Counted from the stretch's first letter, positions 1 through 7,085 are shown. The stretch: 8,469 nucleotides of DNA from Colivivens sp964537205 (GCA_964537205.1 CAZHZH010000103.1:1-8469); one strand, 5' to 3'. The notes: generated by a model not told the origin, from the sequence alone. Translations and numbers: made by a program.

Positions 1-1
1 G

Positions 2-70
2 GTCAAGGTGCCGTCAGCCACTGTGACGGAGATACAACGCAAGGCGAGGGAGTGGATAGAGCGGAAATAG
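2..70 (+). CDS. C-terminal tail of an unidentified protein (5' end outside window)
   Basis: Frame 2 is open from the left edge to a TAG at 68-70 and gives 22 residues ending in AREWIERK. This charged, helix-like ending is typical of a soluble protein. Frame 3 closes at 24-26. Frame 1 stays open to 115-117 but reads as a low-complexity string without protein-like character, so frame 2 is preferred. Too little is present to name a family. It would lie about 67 bp upstream of the LuxR-type gene in the same direction, so the two could share a transcript. A gene on the other strand cannot be excluded. Confidence 0.35.
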   Translation, partial: VKVPSATVTEIQRKAREWIERK

Positions 71-137
71 CGAAAATGAACAGGGCAACTAATAAGTTGG
101 CAGATAATAAATTATAGGGAACGATAATATAATAAGA

Positions 138-896
138 ATGGAACTAATAAGTCAGGAAAACAAATACCTGCAAGATTGTGGAGCAGGAATCACACAAGAG
201 GAGAAACTGTGGATAATGAAACTTGAATTGTTTGTAAATTGTTTCTCTAAATGCACGCATCAAAATATTTATGCGTTGGACTATTCAAGACGTGGCATTG
301 TCAGTATGGGCAACAACTTAACCTATATTTATGGCGTGGATGAGCGTGATTACGCGAATATAACCTTTGATGATATAACTCGTCTCATGATTCCATCGGA
401 ACGCCGCATTTTAAAAAGGGTGGTTGGCGAATGCATCGCAAATGACGGCTTGTTTCCTTATTCAAGCAAAGATGACTTCTCCATCACATTTGACTACCAT
501 CTGAAAGTCGGGCAAAGGTCGCGGCTTGTACATCAGATATTGGTGCCTTTGTTCTTTTCCGGCGACAAGGCTCACCGCTATTTTCTGTGCTCAACCGGTA
601 TCTCGCCCAACAAGGACTTCGGCCGCATACTGGCATACAAAGAGCTTGACGACAAGTTTTACGAGTATGACATGAAGCGAGACGAGTGGGAACAGCATGA
701 CTGCGTATATCTGACTGATGTAGAGAAGGACATCCTACGCCTGTCGGCGCAGGGGTATACAATAGGGCAAATCGCTGCTGAGCTTCGCAAGAAGGAGAAC
801 ACGGTGAAATCAATAAAGAAGAGCGTATTCGCAAAGTTGGGTGTCAGCAACATCTCCGAAGCCGTCGCGTTTGTCTTGGGCTATAGAGTGTGGTAG
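138..896 (+). CDS. Orphan LuxR-family transcriptional regulator with PAS-like N-terminal region
   Basis: This 252-residue protein ends in a LuxR/GerE-type helix-turn-helix at about residues 192-249. The LTDVEKDILRL start, the IGQIAAELRKKENTVKSI recognition segment and the FAKLGVSNISEAV ending follow the family pattern. The usual His after TVK is Ile here. There is no N-terminal phospho-receiver domain: no acidic pocket or conserved Asp/Lys is seen. Residues about 40-155 (around YALDYSRRGIVSMGNN and SITFDYHLKV to LVHQILVPLFF) look like a PAS-type sensor fold, which is an inference from pattern. No signal peptide or membrane segment is present, so it should act in the cytoplasm as a DNA-binding regulator. 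Its target and ligand are unknown. I see no TAnnTTTG element before the ATG. It converges with lepB, leaving only 16 bp between the stop codons. Confidence 0.82.
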   Translation: MELISQENKYLQDCGAGITQEEKLWIMKLELFVNCFSKCTHQNIYALDYSRRGIVSMGNNLTYIYGVDERDYANITFDDITRLMIPSERRILKRVVGECIANDGLFPYSSKDDFSITFDYHLKVGQRSRLVHQILVPLFFSGDKAHRYFLCSTGISPNKDFGRILAYKELDDKFYEYDMKRDEWEQHDCVYLTDVEKDILRLSAQGYTIGQIAAELRKKENTVKSIKKSVFAKLGVSNISEAVAFVLGYRVW

Positions 897-912
897 GCCT
901 GGGCGCAATTCT

Positions 913-2427
913 CTATTTGATGTTGTCCACCCAGCGGAAGAGCCGGTTCCAACGTATTTTTGACGCCTCGGGATTGTTGTCCGGGCATACCGACCACCAT
1001 ATAAACAGTGGTTTTCCTACTACATGGTCTTCTGGCACGAAGCCCCAATAGCGGCTGTCGGCGGAATTGTGGCGGTTGTCGCCCATCATCCAATAATAAT
1101 CCATCTTGAAGGTGTATTCATTGCTTTCCTTGCCGTTGATATATATCTTGCCGTTATCCACCTTGAGGGTGTTGCCTTCGTATACACGTATCGGACGGTC
1201 GTAGACGGCGATGTTTTCCATATCGAGTTTCACTTTGTCGCCCTTTCGCGGAATATATACAGGTCCGTAGTTGTCGCGTGTCCAGCCATAGTCATGGTTT
1301 AACGGGTATACCTTGCCCGAATTTATATCGATGATTTCGACTATGCTGTCGATGAGTTCGGTATGGCTCTCCAATGCTTGTTTGGCGTGTTCGGTGAGCG
1401 GCATGCCCAGCCGATGGTCCTCGAACGGGTGGTCAGGACGGTCGTTCCAACGTTTATAGTCTTCGTCGGTTATTTGCAACTCGGCCCGCAGGGCGTCAGG
1501 GGCTTCTCCCTTGGCGTATATGTAGTAGTTGAATTGCGCCTGGGTGGGAGTCTTTTGCGGTTTTCCGTTGATGTATATGATCTTGTCCTTGATCTGGAGG
1601 GTTTGCCCGGGAAGCCCCACACAGCGTTTCACATAGTTCTCGCGCCTGTCGGTAGGCCGGCTGGTTATCTCGCCGTATACGTTTTTGTTCTGCTCCACGA
1701 TCCTTTTGCCTTCCGCGTACAGGAAGTCGAACAGTCGCATCTGGTCTTCGGTGGAGAGCGTCTTCATTTCCGGAATCTGCACACCTTGCTTCTGCATGGC
1801 GTCAAGCCCGTACATGTAGCACAATTCGTAGAAGTCGTTGGAGTAGTTCACCGCCACCGTGTCGCCGGCGGGATAATTGAACACGACGATGTCGCCATAT
1901 TCCACCTTTCCCAGTCCTTTTACACGGCGGTAGTCCCAATGCGGCCATTCTATGTACGACTTGGTGTTTACGATTGGCAGTGTGTGCTGCGTCAAAGGCA
2001 TTGTGAGCGGGGTTTGTGGTATGCGGGGGCCATAGCTGAGTTTGCTTACCAGCAGGTAGTCGCCAGTCATCAGTGATTTTTCGAGCGAGCTGCTTGGTAT
2101 CTGATAGTTTTGGAAGAAGAACTGGTTGACGAAATATACGGCTACGAGCGCGAATACGAGCGCGTCGACCCAGCTCATTATGGTGCGCCCTATAGGGCTT
2201 TCAATGTTCTTCCACCATGTCCACTTTATCTTCTTGGTGATGTAGACGTCGAATATGAACGGAACGACGATGAGCCCCCACCAGCTGCCCACCCAATAGA
2301 GGAACGCCAAATAGAGGATTGTCACGATGACGAACATTATCCAGCTTCTTCTTTTCTTTGCCTTCTTGTCGGCCTCGGCGTGTTCCCTTTCGGCTTTGAT
2401 TTGCTTTGTGCCTTTATATTTTACCAT
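913..2427 (-). CDS. lepB: Signal peptidase I
   Basis: This membrane serine protease removes signal peptides from exported proteins at the outer face of the inner membrane. The protein has 504 residues. A charged N-terminus (1-28) is followed by hydrophobic segments at about 29-46, 47-63 and 85-102. The catalytic Ser is expected at S114 in IPSSSLE (Leu replaces the more common Met). The general-base Lys is K267 in RRENYVKRCVGLPG, and box E is GDNRHNSADSRYWGFVP at 449-465. About 180 residues separate the Lys motif from box E, so the protein is far longer than E. coli LepB (about 324). Long forms are usual in Bacteroidetes. The gene follows dapB after 54 bp on the same strand, with no promoter element of its own visible in the gap, so co-transcription is likely. 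All catalytic motifs are intact. Confidence 0.96.
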   Translation of the reverse strand: MVKYKGTKQIKAEREHAEADKKAKKRRSWIMFVIVTILYLAFLYWVGSWWGLIVVPFIFDVYITKKIKWTWWKNIESPIGRTIMSWVDALVFALVAVYFVNQFFFQNYQIPSSSLEKSLMTGDYLLVSKLSYGPRIPQTPLTMPLTQHTLPIVNTKSYIEWPHWDYRRVKGLGKVEYGDIVVFNYPAGDTVAVNYSNDFYELCYMYGLDAMQKQGVQIPEMKTLSTEDQMRLFDFLYAEGKRIVEQNKNVYGEITSRPTDRRENYVKRCVGLPGQTLQIKDKIIYINGKPQKTPTQAQFNYYIYAKGEAPDALRAELQITDEDYKRWNDRPDHPFEDHRLGMPLTEHAKQALESHTELIDSIVEIIDINSGKVYPLNHDYGWTRDNYGPVYIPRKGDKVKLDMENIAVYDRPIRVYEGNTLKVDNGKIYINGKESNEYTFKMDYYWMMGDNRHNSADSRYWGFVPEDHVVGKPLFIWWSVCPDNNPEASKIRWNRLFRWVDNIK

Positions 2428-2483
2428 TGATCAGATTGTTTCGTAGTTTGATAATATCTATGTGTTCCCAGGATGATGCGCCG

Positions 2484-3173
2484 TCAGAACTTGAACAAGT
2501 CGCTTGTGGTCAGCAGTCCTTGATGGGCTGCCGTGTATTCGGCGGCTAAAACCGCTCCGAGCGCGAAGCCTTTGCGGTTGTGGGCCTCGTGGGTGATGGT
2601 GATTTGGTCTGCCTCGCTATTGTATGTGACGCTGTGTATCCCCGGTACTTCGCTCTCGCGCACCGACTCTATCTTCACGTCTTCTTTCAGGCGCGGCATG
2701 TTTTCCTTTATTTGTGCGGCGAGTGTGATGGCCGTCCCGCTTGGAGCGTCGAGTTTGTGAATATGGTGTATTTCCTTCATGCTCACATCGTAACCAGGGA
2801 ATTGCTCCATGATTTTGGCCAAATATTTGTTGACGGCCGAGAAGATGGCCACGCCAAGGCTGAAGTTCGACGCCCAAAATAGGGTCTTGCCTCCTTTGGC
2901 GCATGCCTTGCGCACGTCGTCTCCATGGTCCTTCAACCATCCGGTGCTGCCCGAAACCACTTTCACGTTTTGCGCCCATGCCTTCAGGTAGTTGCCATAC
3001 GCCACCTGCGGAGCGGTGAACTCGATTGCGACATCCGCCGAGCGGAATGCGTCGGAATCAAAATCTTGTTGATTGTCTATGTCTATTATGCAAACAATCT
3101 CGTGTCCACGGTCTTTGGCAATCTGCTCAATCATTTTGCCCATCTTGCCATAACCAATCAATGCAAATCTCAT
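2484..3173 (-). CDS. dapB: 4-hydroxy-tetrahydrodipicolinate reductase
   Basis: DapB is a cytoplasmic enzyme that reduces hydroxy-tetrahydrodipicolinate to tetrahydrodipicolinate with NAD(P)H, in the diaminopimelate/lysine pathway that also feeds peptidoglycan. The 229-residue protein opens with a Rossmann motif, GYGKMGKMIE (7-16). It also has IEFTAPQV (50-57), GSTGW (75-79) and ASNFSLGVAIF (101-111). The family signature EIHHIHKLDAPSGTA lies at 134-148, with H136 and K140 at the catalytic positions, and the C-terminus is GLLTTSDLFKF. It is shorter than E. coli DapB (273) because loops are reduced, and no key motif is missing. The acidic IIDID (29-33) at the end of strand 2 suggests NADH may be accepted; this is inference. 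A TATCTTTG element lies 20 bp upstream of the ATG. lepB follows downstream. Confidence 0.96.
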   Translation of the reverse strand: MRFALIGYGKMGKMIEQIAKDRGHEIVCIIDIDNQQDFDSDAFRSADVAIEFTAPQVAYGNYLKAWAQNVKVVSGSTGWLKDHGDDVRKACAKGGKTLFWASNFSLGVAIFSAVNKYLAKIMEQFPGYDVSMKEIHHIHKLDAPSGTAITLAAQIKENMPRLKEDVKIESVRESEVPGIHSVTYNSEADQITITHEAHNRKGFALGAVLAAEYTAAHQGLLTTSDLFKF

Positions 3174-3193
3174 ATTCTTTCCAAAATTAAATG

Positions 3194-3201
3194 CAAAGAT
3201 A
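3194..3201 (-). promoter_or_regulatory. dapB promoter, -7 element TATCTTTG
   Basis: The minus strand reads TATCTTTG, an exact match to the Bacteroidetes TAnnTTTG -7 element, 20 bp before the dapB ATG. No good TTTG is present 19-21 bp further upstream, so the -33 half is weak. The predicted leader is very short. It probably drives dapB and lepB together. Confidence 0.6.
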
Positions 3202-3244
3202 ATGAAAGTTCGCGGCTTTGACCCATTATTAATTGAAAAATTCG

Positions 3245-3252
3245 TATCTTTG
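3245..3252 (+). promoter_or_regulatory. Promoter -7 element TATCTTTG for the DUF2851 gene
   Basis: TATCTTTG ends 18 bp before the ATG at 3271. A TTTGAC lies upstream at 3217-3222, but its spacer from the TTTG is 24 bp, longer than the usual 19-21, so the -33 assignment is uncertain. The element lies downstream of the alternative ATG at 3202, which argues that translation starts at 3271. Confidence 0.6.
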
Positions 3253-3270
3253 CCACAAAGAACAGCAATT

Positions 3271-4575
3271 ATGGAGTTTATGCTTCAATATACGTGGCTT
3301 CATCGTATGTTGCCTTTGGGCGAAGTCAGAACGACGGACGGCAGCTTGGTGGAAGTCATCAACCCAGGTATACAGAACGGGGACGCGGGTCCTGATTTTA
3401 TTGGCGCTCATGTGAAGATTGACGGGGTGGATTGGAACGGCAACGTCGAAATACACATGCGTTCGAGTGAATGGTATGCTCATGGCCATGATAACGACCC
3501 TGCTTATGACAATGTAATTTTGCACGTAGTGTCCGATGTCGACTGCAAAGTAGAAACTTCGAACGGCCATTGCATCCCCCAATTGGAATTGCACGTGCCG
3601 GAGACCGTTGTGTTGAACTACGGCAGGTTAATAGCGTCTGACAAAGTGCCGCGATGCCGCAATATACTGAAAGCGGTGCCGCGACTTACTATAACATCGT
3701 GGTTCTCATCGCTCTATGTGGAAAGGCTGGAACAACGTACGAAGCAGATATTGGAACGCAAACGGCAGTGCGACGGCAACTGGGAGGCGACGGCGTTTGT
3801 CACGATATGCCGCAACTTCGGCTTTGGCAAGAATGGCGACGCGTTTGAGCATTGGGCCCGTCTCATTCCGATGAGCGTGATAGGCAAGCATCGGGACAGC
3901 CTGTTTCAGATTGAGGCGATATTCTTCGGAGTGGCGGGACTGCTCACATCCACGCCGACTGACCGGCATCCCGATTACTATAGGAGGCTGTGGTCTGAAT
4001 ATCGTTATCTGAGACAGAAGTTCAGCTTGCAGAGCATGAACGTGTCTGAATGGAAGTTCCTCAGGCTTCGTCCTTACAATTTCCCGTTTATCCGTATAGC
4101 GCAACTGTCTGTGCTATACTGCTCTGGGCGATTGAATTTGTCGAAGGTGACCAACTCGCGCGATATGAAAGCCCTGTATGACTTGCTCGACACCCATGTG
4201 AGCGACTTTTGGAAGACTCACTACTCGTTCCTTTCCGGAAAGTCCCCCATGTCGGACAAGTCGCTGACCAGAAAGTCAAAGGATCTGATTGTCATAAACA
4301 GCCTTGTGCCGCTAATGTTCGCATATGGCAGATACCGCTCCGATAGCAACTTGTGTGACAAAGCCATAAGCTGGCTTGAAGAGTTGAAGCCGGAGAGGAA
4401 CTGTATTGTGGATCAATGGCGTGACTCTGGCGTTGAGTGCAAGTCAGCGTCAGAGTCACAGGCGATTATACAACTGACACAGCGTTATTGTGTGCCTAAG
4501 GACTGCATTCATTGCCGGTTTGGACATGAATACATCAGCATGAATCCATACTATCTGCAAGAGGGCAAGGAGTGA
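3271..4575 (+). CDS. DUF2851 family protein, function unknown
   Basis: This 434-residue cytoplasmic protein matches the Bacteroidetes DUF2851 family from its first residues (MEFMLQYTWLHRMLPLGEV; TTDGSLVEVINPG). The strongest block is at 31-87: NPG, GDAGPDF (37-43), GNVEIH (57-62), SSEWYAHGHD (65-74) and YDNVILHVV (79-87). A lone C129 (VPRCRN) precedes a helical middle region, and a cysteine cluster C407-x4-C412-x2-C415 sits near the C-terminus. I chose the ATG at 3271. An in-frame ATG at 3202 would add 23 residues, but it lies upstream of the promoter element and the added residues do not look like the family. There is no signal peptide or membrane segment. No function is established; a nuclease-like role is only a speculation (see findings). 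The gene is divergent from dapB and converges with the esterase gene. Confidence 0.88.
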   Translation: MEFMLQYTWLHRMLPLGEVRTTDGSLVEVINPGIQNGDAGPDFIGAHVKIDGVDWNGNVEIHMRSSEWYAHGHDNDPAYDNVILHVVSDVDCKVETSNGHCIPQLELHVPETVVLNYGRLIASDKVPRCRNILKAVPRLTITSWFSSLYVERLEQRTKQILERKRQCDGNWEATAFVTICRNFGFGKNGDAFEHWARLIPMSVIGKHRDSLFQIEAIFFGVAGLLTSTPTDRHPDYYRRLWSEYRYLRQKFSLQSMNVSEWKFLRLRPYNFPFIRIAQLSVLYCSGRLNLSKVTNSRDMKALYDLLDTHVSDFWKTHYSFLSGKSPMSDKSLTRKSKDLIVINSLVPLMFAYGRYRSDSNLCDKAISWLEELKPERNCIVDQWRDSGVECKSASESQAIIQLTQRYCVPKDCIHCRFGHEYISMNPYYLQEGKE

Positions 4576-4597
4576 CAGCCGGTTTGAATTTCGTCTT

Positions 4598-5557
4598 TTA
4601 CTTCGCTCCGCCCTTCTTATGTTTTCTGGTGGCATTCTCTATTTTCAGCATCACTTGCGCGTATCTTCTGCCCAACTCGCGGTAGCCTTCTGCGGTGAAA
4701 TGGAGTTTGTCGAAATTGCCTGGGCAGCCAAGCGAAGGGACTACGTATGCGGTAGGTATCACGAGCGGCATGGTGGCTATAACGCTGTTGTGGATGTAGC
4801 AGCTGCCATTATCCTGTTGCGAGAGGAGCTCGCCGACCAAAAGAGGACAATCCTCCGCACGCAGGTCCAGGTCTTTGAGCATCCGCTCATAAATCACCTT
4901 TACTCGTTGCGGCCAGTCCCGCTGTCCGCAGTCTGTGCAGCCTTGGTGCAACAAGATGCCTTTTATCACTCCCACCTTCTGCGCTTTCTTCGCCATGTCA
5001 ATCAATCGTTGATATGGGTCGTTTCCGTACGCCTTGCAGAAATTCTGAAGCCAGTCAGCCGACTTTGCGATATAGGCGTCTTTCTTGTCCTCGTCAAACA
5101 GGTCGATACTGCAACCGCCGACAGCGACATTTATCACGCCGATGGACACTTTCTCGGGGGTGTTTTCTATCATTGTCCTGCCAAAGTAGTCCGCTGGTGT
5201 CAGTCCTGTATACTCACGGCACAGAGGCGGAACAGCTACATACCACTTGCCCATTTCCCTGCCGCTGTTGGGGTAGTCCACGGCAGCCATCATCCTGAAA
5301 CGTGGACTCAGGTTCTCCCTGTCCTGTGGCTCGACACGGGCGTTCCCTTCCATGTTCGATTGCCCGAAGCAAAGGTATATATGGAAGTTGGGGTCGAATT
5401 TGACGGGCTGCGGCATCTCGCCGGCCACGCTCTTGCCGTCGTTATAATTCAATACGAGGTTCTTCTCATAGAAACTGGCGACAGTCTCTTTCTTGTTCTG
5501 CGCCGCCATAAGTGTTGCGCACAGGCACAACACGGCTAAAATAGAAACTCTTCTCAT
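4598..5557 (-). CDS. Secreted SGNH-type carbohydrate acetylesterase (sialate O-acetylesterase / CE6-like)
   Basis: This 319-residue protein carries a signal peptide (MRRVSILAVLCLCATLMAAQ, likely cleaved after A19), so it should act in the periplasm or outside the cell. The motifs are those of the sialate-O-acetylesterase/DUF303 (SASA) group that includes CE6 acetyl-xylan esterases. GQSNMEG at 65-71 has nucleophile S67, VAVGGCSID lies at 144-152, LLHQGCTD at 202-209, and DKLHFTAEGY at 283-292 supplies the D283/H286 pair. The family would predict removal of O-acetyl groups from polysaccharides or sialic acids; the actual substrate is not visible. The usual HQGE motif reads HQGC here. No neighbouring glycoside hydrolase or SusC/SusD gene is present, so it does not sit in an evident polysaccharide-utilisation locus within this window. 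It has a full consensus promoter. It converges with the DUF2851 gene, 22 bp away. Confidence 0.85.
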   Translation of the reverse strand: MRRVSILAVLCLCATLMAAQNKKETVASFYEKNLVLNYNDGKSVAGEMPQPVKFDPNFHIYLCFGQSNMEGNARVEPQDRENLSPRFRMMAAVDYPNSGREMGKWYVAVPPLCREYTGLTPADYFGRTMIENTPEKVSIGVINVAVGGCSIDLFDEDKKDAYIAKSADWLQNFCKAYGNDPYQRLIDMAKKAQKVGVIKGILLHQGCTDCGQRDWPQRVKVIYERMLKDLDLRAEDCPLLVGELLSQQDNGSCYIHNSVIATMPLVIPTAYVVPSLGCPGNFDKLHFTAEGYRELGRRYAQVMLKIENATRKHKKGGAK

Positions 5558-5592
5558 ACTTTTATATATAATAATGTGTAACGTTTATATGG

Positions 5593-5624
5593 CAAAGTTA
5601 GCTCATGAAAATGAGCCTGCCAAA
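5593..5624 (-). promoter_or_regulatory. Esterase gene promoter (TTTG-N20-TAACTTTG)
   Basis: On the minus strand TTTG (5624-5621) and TAACTTTG (5600-5593) are separated by exactly 20 bp, a consensus Bacteroidetes primary-sigma promoter. The -7 element ends 35 bp before the ATG. A perfect inverted repeat (5601-5616) fills most of the spacer. Confidence 0.75.
5601..5616. promoter_or_regulatory. Inverted repeat in promoter spacer, candidate operator
   Basis: GCTCAT-GAAA-ATGAGC is a perfect 6-bp inverted repeat with a 4-base centre, directly abutting the -7 element of the esterase promoter and lying between -33 and -7. It lies upstream of the expected transcription start, so it is not an RNA hairpin of this gene. 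A repressor or activator site is the likely reading, but no regulator is identified. Confidence 0.4.
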
Positions 5625-5666
5625 TAAAACGAGAAGAAAAAAAGAAGATGTTTCTTAAACGCAAGA

Positions 5667-5695
5667 AAATGTAACAACGACGCACTGTTACATTT
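5667..5695 (-). terminator. Hairpin downstream of hisS, possible terminator
   Basis: AAATGTAAC (5667-5675) and GTTACATTT (5687-5695) form a perfect 9-bp inverted repeat around an 11-base loop, starting 25 bp after the hisS stop. In the hisS transcript the stem is followed by a short U-rich stretch (UUUUCUU, counting the last stem bases), and further on by a run of seven U (5643-5637). The stem is A/T-rich, so termination would be weak. It could instead be a protein-binding palindrome upstream of the esterase promoter. Confidence 0.4.
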
Positions 5696-5720
5696 CCCTG
5701 TATATCGTTTGACCCTTATT

Positions 5721-7085
5721 TTATGCCTGCACCAACTCTGCTATCAAGTCTTTGTCAACAAGCGCCTGTTCTCCTGTTGTCATGTTTTTCACTGTGACCT
5801 TGTCTTCCTGCATCTCGGTTTCACCAACTATGGCGACAAACGGGATGTGCTTCGCGTTTGCATAACTCATCTGCTTCTTCATCTTCGCCGCGTCTGGGTA
5901 CAGCTCCGTCTTGATGCCGGCGTTGCGCAAGGCGTGAATCAGAGGCAGGCTGTAGCGGACCTCGTTTTCACCGAAGTTTACAAACAATATCTGGGTCGCG
6001 TCGACTGCTCCTTGGGGATAGAGGTCGAGTTGGTTCAAAACATCATATATGCGGTCAGCTCCGAATGAAATGCCGACTCCGGACAATCCTGGCATGCCGA
6101 ATATGCCGGTCAGGTTGTCATAGCGTCCGCCTCCCGTGATGCTGCCGATCTGCACGTCCATTGCCTTTACTTCAAATATGGACCCAGTGTAATAGTTCAG
6201 TCCGCGAGCCAAGGTCAGGTCAAGTTCTAATTGGTTGTTCAAGTCGAGGCCTTCAATGGTGTCCAATATAAACTCCGCCTCTTCTATGCCCTTGACACCG
6301 GTTTCACTCTGTGCGAGTACCTCTTTCATCTTATTGAGCTTGTCCTTGTTGGAACCTGTCAGGTTGATAATAGGCTGAAGCTGCTGGATTGCGCCGGCGG
6401 GGATGCCGCTTTCCGCAAGTTCCGCGTTCACGTTGTCTACTCCTATTTTGTCGAGTTTGTCGATGGCCACTGTTATGTCAACAATCTTGTCCGCCTGGCC
6501 AATCAGTTCGGCTATGCCCGACAGTATCTTGCGGTTGTTCAGCTTTATGCATACGCGGATGCCGAACTTTGTGAACACCTCGTCTATGATTTGTATCAGT
6601 TCTACCTCGTTGAGCAGGGAGTCGGAGCCTACAATGTCGGCATCGCATTGGTAGAATTCTCTGTAGCGGCCCTTCTGCGGACGGTCGGCACGCCATACGG
6701 GTTGTATTTGAAACCGTTTGAAAGGTAGCGACAATTCCTCCCTGTGCATGACGACGTAGCGGGCGAACGGAACGGTAAGGTCGTACCTAAGTCCTTTCTC
6801 GCATAATTTATTTGCCAGTTTGAGAGTGTTGCGGCTCAGCAGTTCTTCATCGGTAACCCCTTTTAAGTAATCACCAGAATTCTGTATCTTGAACAGTAGC
6901 TTGTCGCCTTCCTCACCATACTTGCCCATCAAGGTCGAGAGGTTTTCCATTGCGGGTGTCTCTATCTGCTGAAAGCCGTAGAGGGCGTACACTTCCTTGA
7001 TTGTGTTGAATATATAATTGCGCTTTGACATCTCCAAAGGAGAGAAGTCACGCGTTCCCTTGGGAATTGACGGTTTCTGTGCCAT
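5721..7085 (-). CDS. hisS: Histidine--tRNA ligase
   Basis: HisS is a class II aminoacyl-tRNA synthetase that charges tRNA-His in the cytoplasm. The 454-residue protein starts MAQKPSIPKGTRDFSPLE, with the KGTRDF block at 9-14 and the RYDLTVPFARY segment at 100-110. Motif 2 lies at about 123-150 (FKRFQIQPVWRADR, then GRYREFYQCDAD). The histidine-binding loop LARGLNYYTG is at 292-301, GGGRYDNL at 318-325 and motif 3 GVGISFGADRI at 336-346. Residues from about 365 to the end form the anticodon-binding domain. The Asn in GLNYYTG replaces the Asp of E. coli-type enzymes and, from memory, is normal for Bacteroidetes. The gene lies 89 bp downstream of tRNA-Leu on the same strand. No good TAnnTTTG element is visible in the gap, so it may be expressed partly by read-through from the tRNA promoter. 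Confidence 0.97.
   Translation of the reverse strand: MAQKPSIPKGTRDFSPLEMSKRNYIFNTIKEVYALYGFQQIETPAMENLSTLMGKYGEEGDKLLFKIQNSGDYLKGVTDEELLSRNTLKLANKLCEKGLRYDLTVPFARYVVMHREELSLPFKRFQIQPVWRADRPQKGRYREFYQCDADIVGSDSLLNEVELIQIIDEVFTKFGIRVCIKLNNRKILSGIAELIGQADKIVDITVAIDKLDKIGVDNVNAELAESGIPAGAIQQLQPIINLTGSNKDKLNKMKEVLAQSETGVKGIEEAEFILDTIEGLDLNNQLELDLTLARGLNYYTGSIFEVKAMDVQIGSITGGGRYDNLTGIFGMPGLSGVGISFGADRIYDVLNQLDLYPQGAVDATQILFVNFGENEVRYSLPLIHALRNAGIKTELYPDAAKMKKQMSYANAKHIPFVAIVGETEMQEDKVTVKNMTTGEQALVDKDLIAELVQA

Noticed and set aside
1..117. Frame 1 open to 115-117 as the end of the upstream gene
   Set aside because: Its composition (many G, D, N and T, little hydrophobic content) is less protein-like than frame 2, which ends at 68-70. 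Not settled.
1363..2076. A 237-codon plus-strand open frame within lepB
   Set aside because: lepB is unambiguous on the minus strand, with all catalytic boxes intact; the antisense frame shows no domain.
3202..3270. A 23-residue N-terminal extension of the DUF2851 protein from ATG 3202
   Set aside because: It overlaps the promoter element TATCTTTG at 3245-3252, and the family-like sequence starts at 3271.
4619..5539. A 306-codon plus-strand open frame opposite the esterase gene
   Set aside because: It has no recognisable motifs, while the minus strand has a signal peptide, GQSNM and DxxH motifs and a promoter. The open frame is a shadow of codon use.
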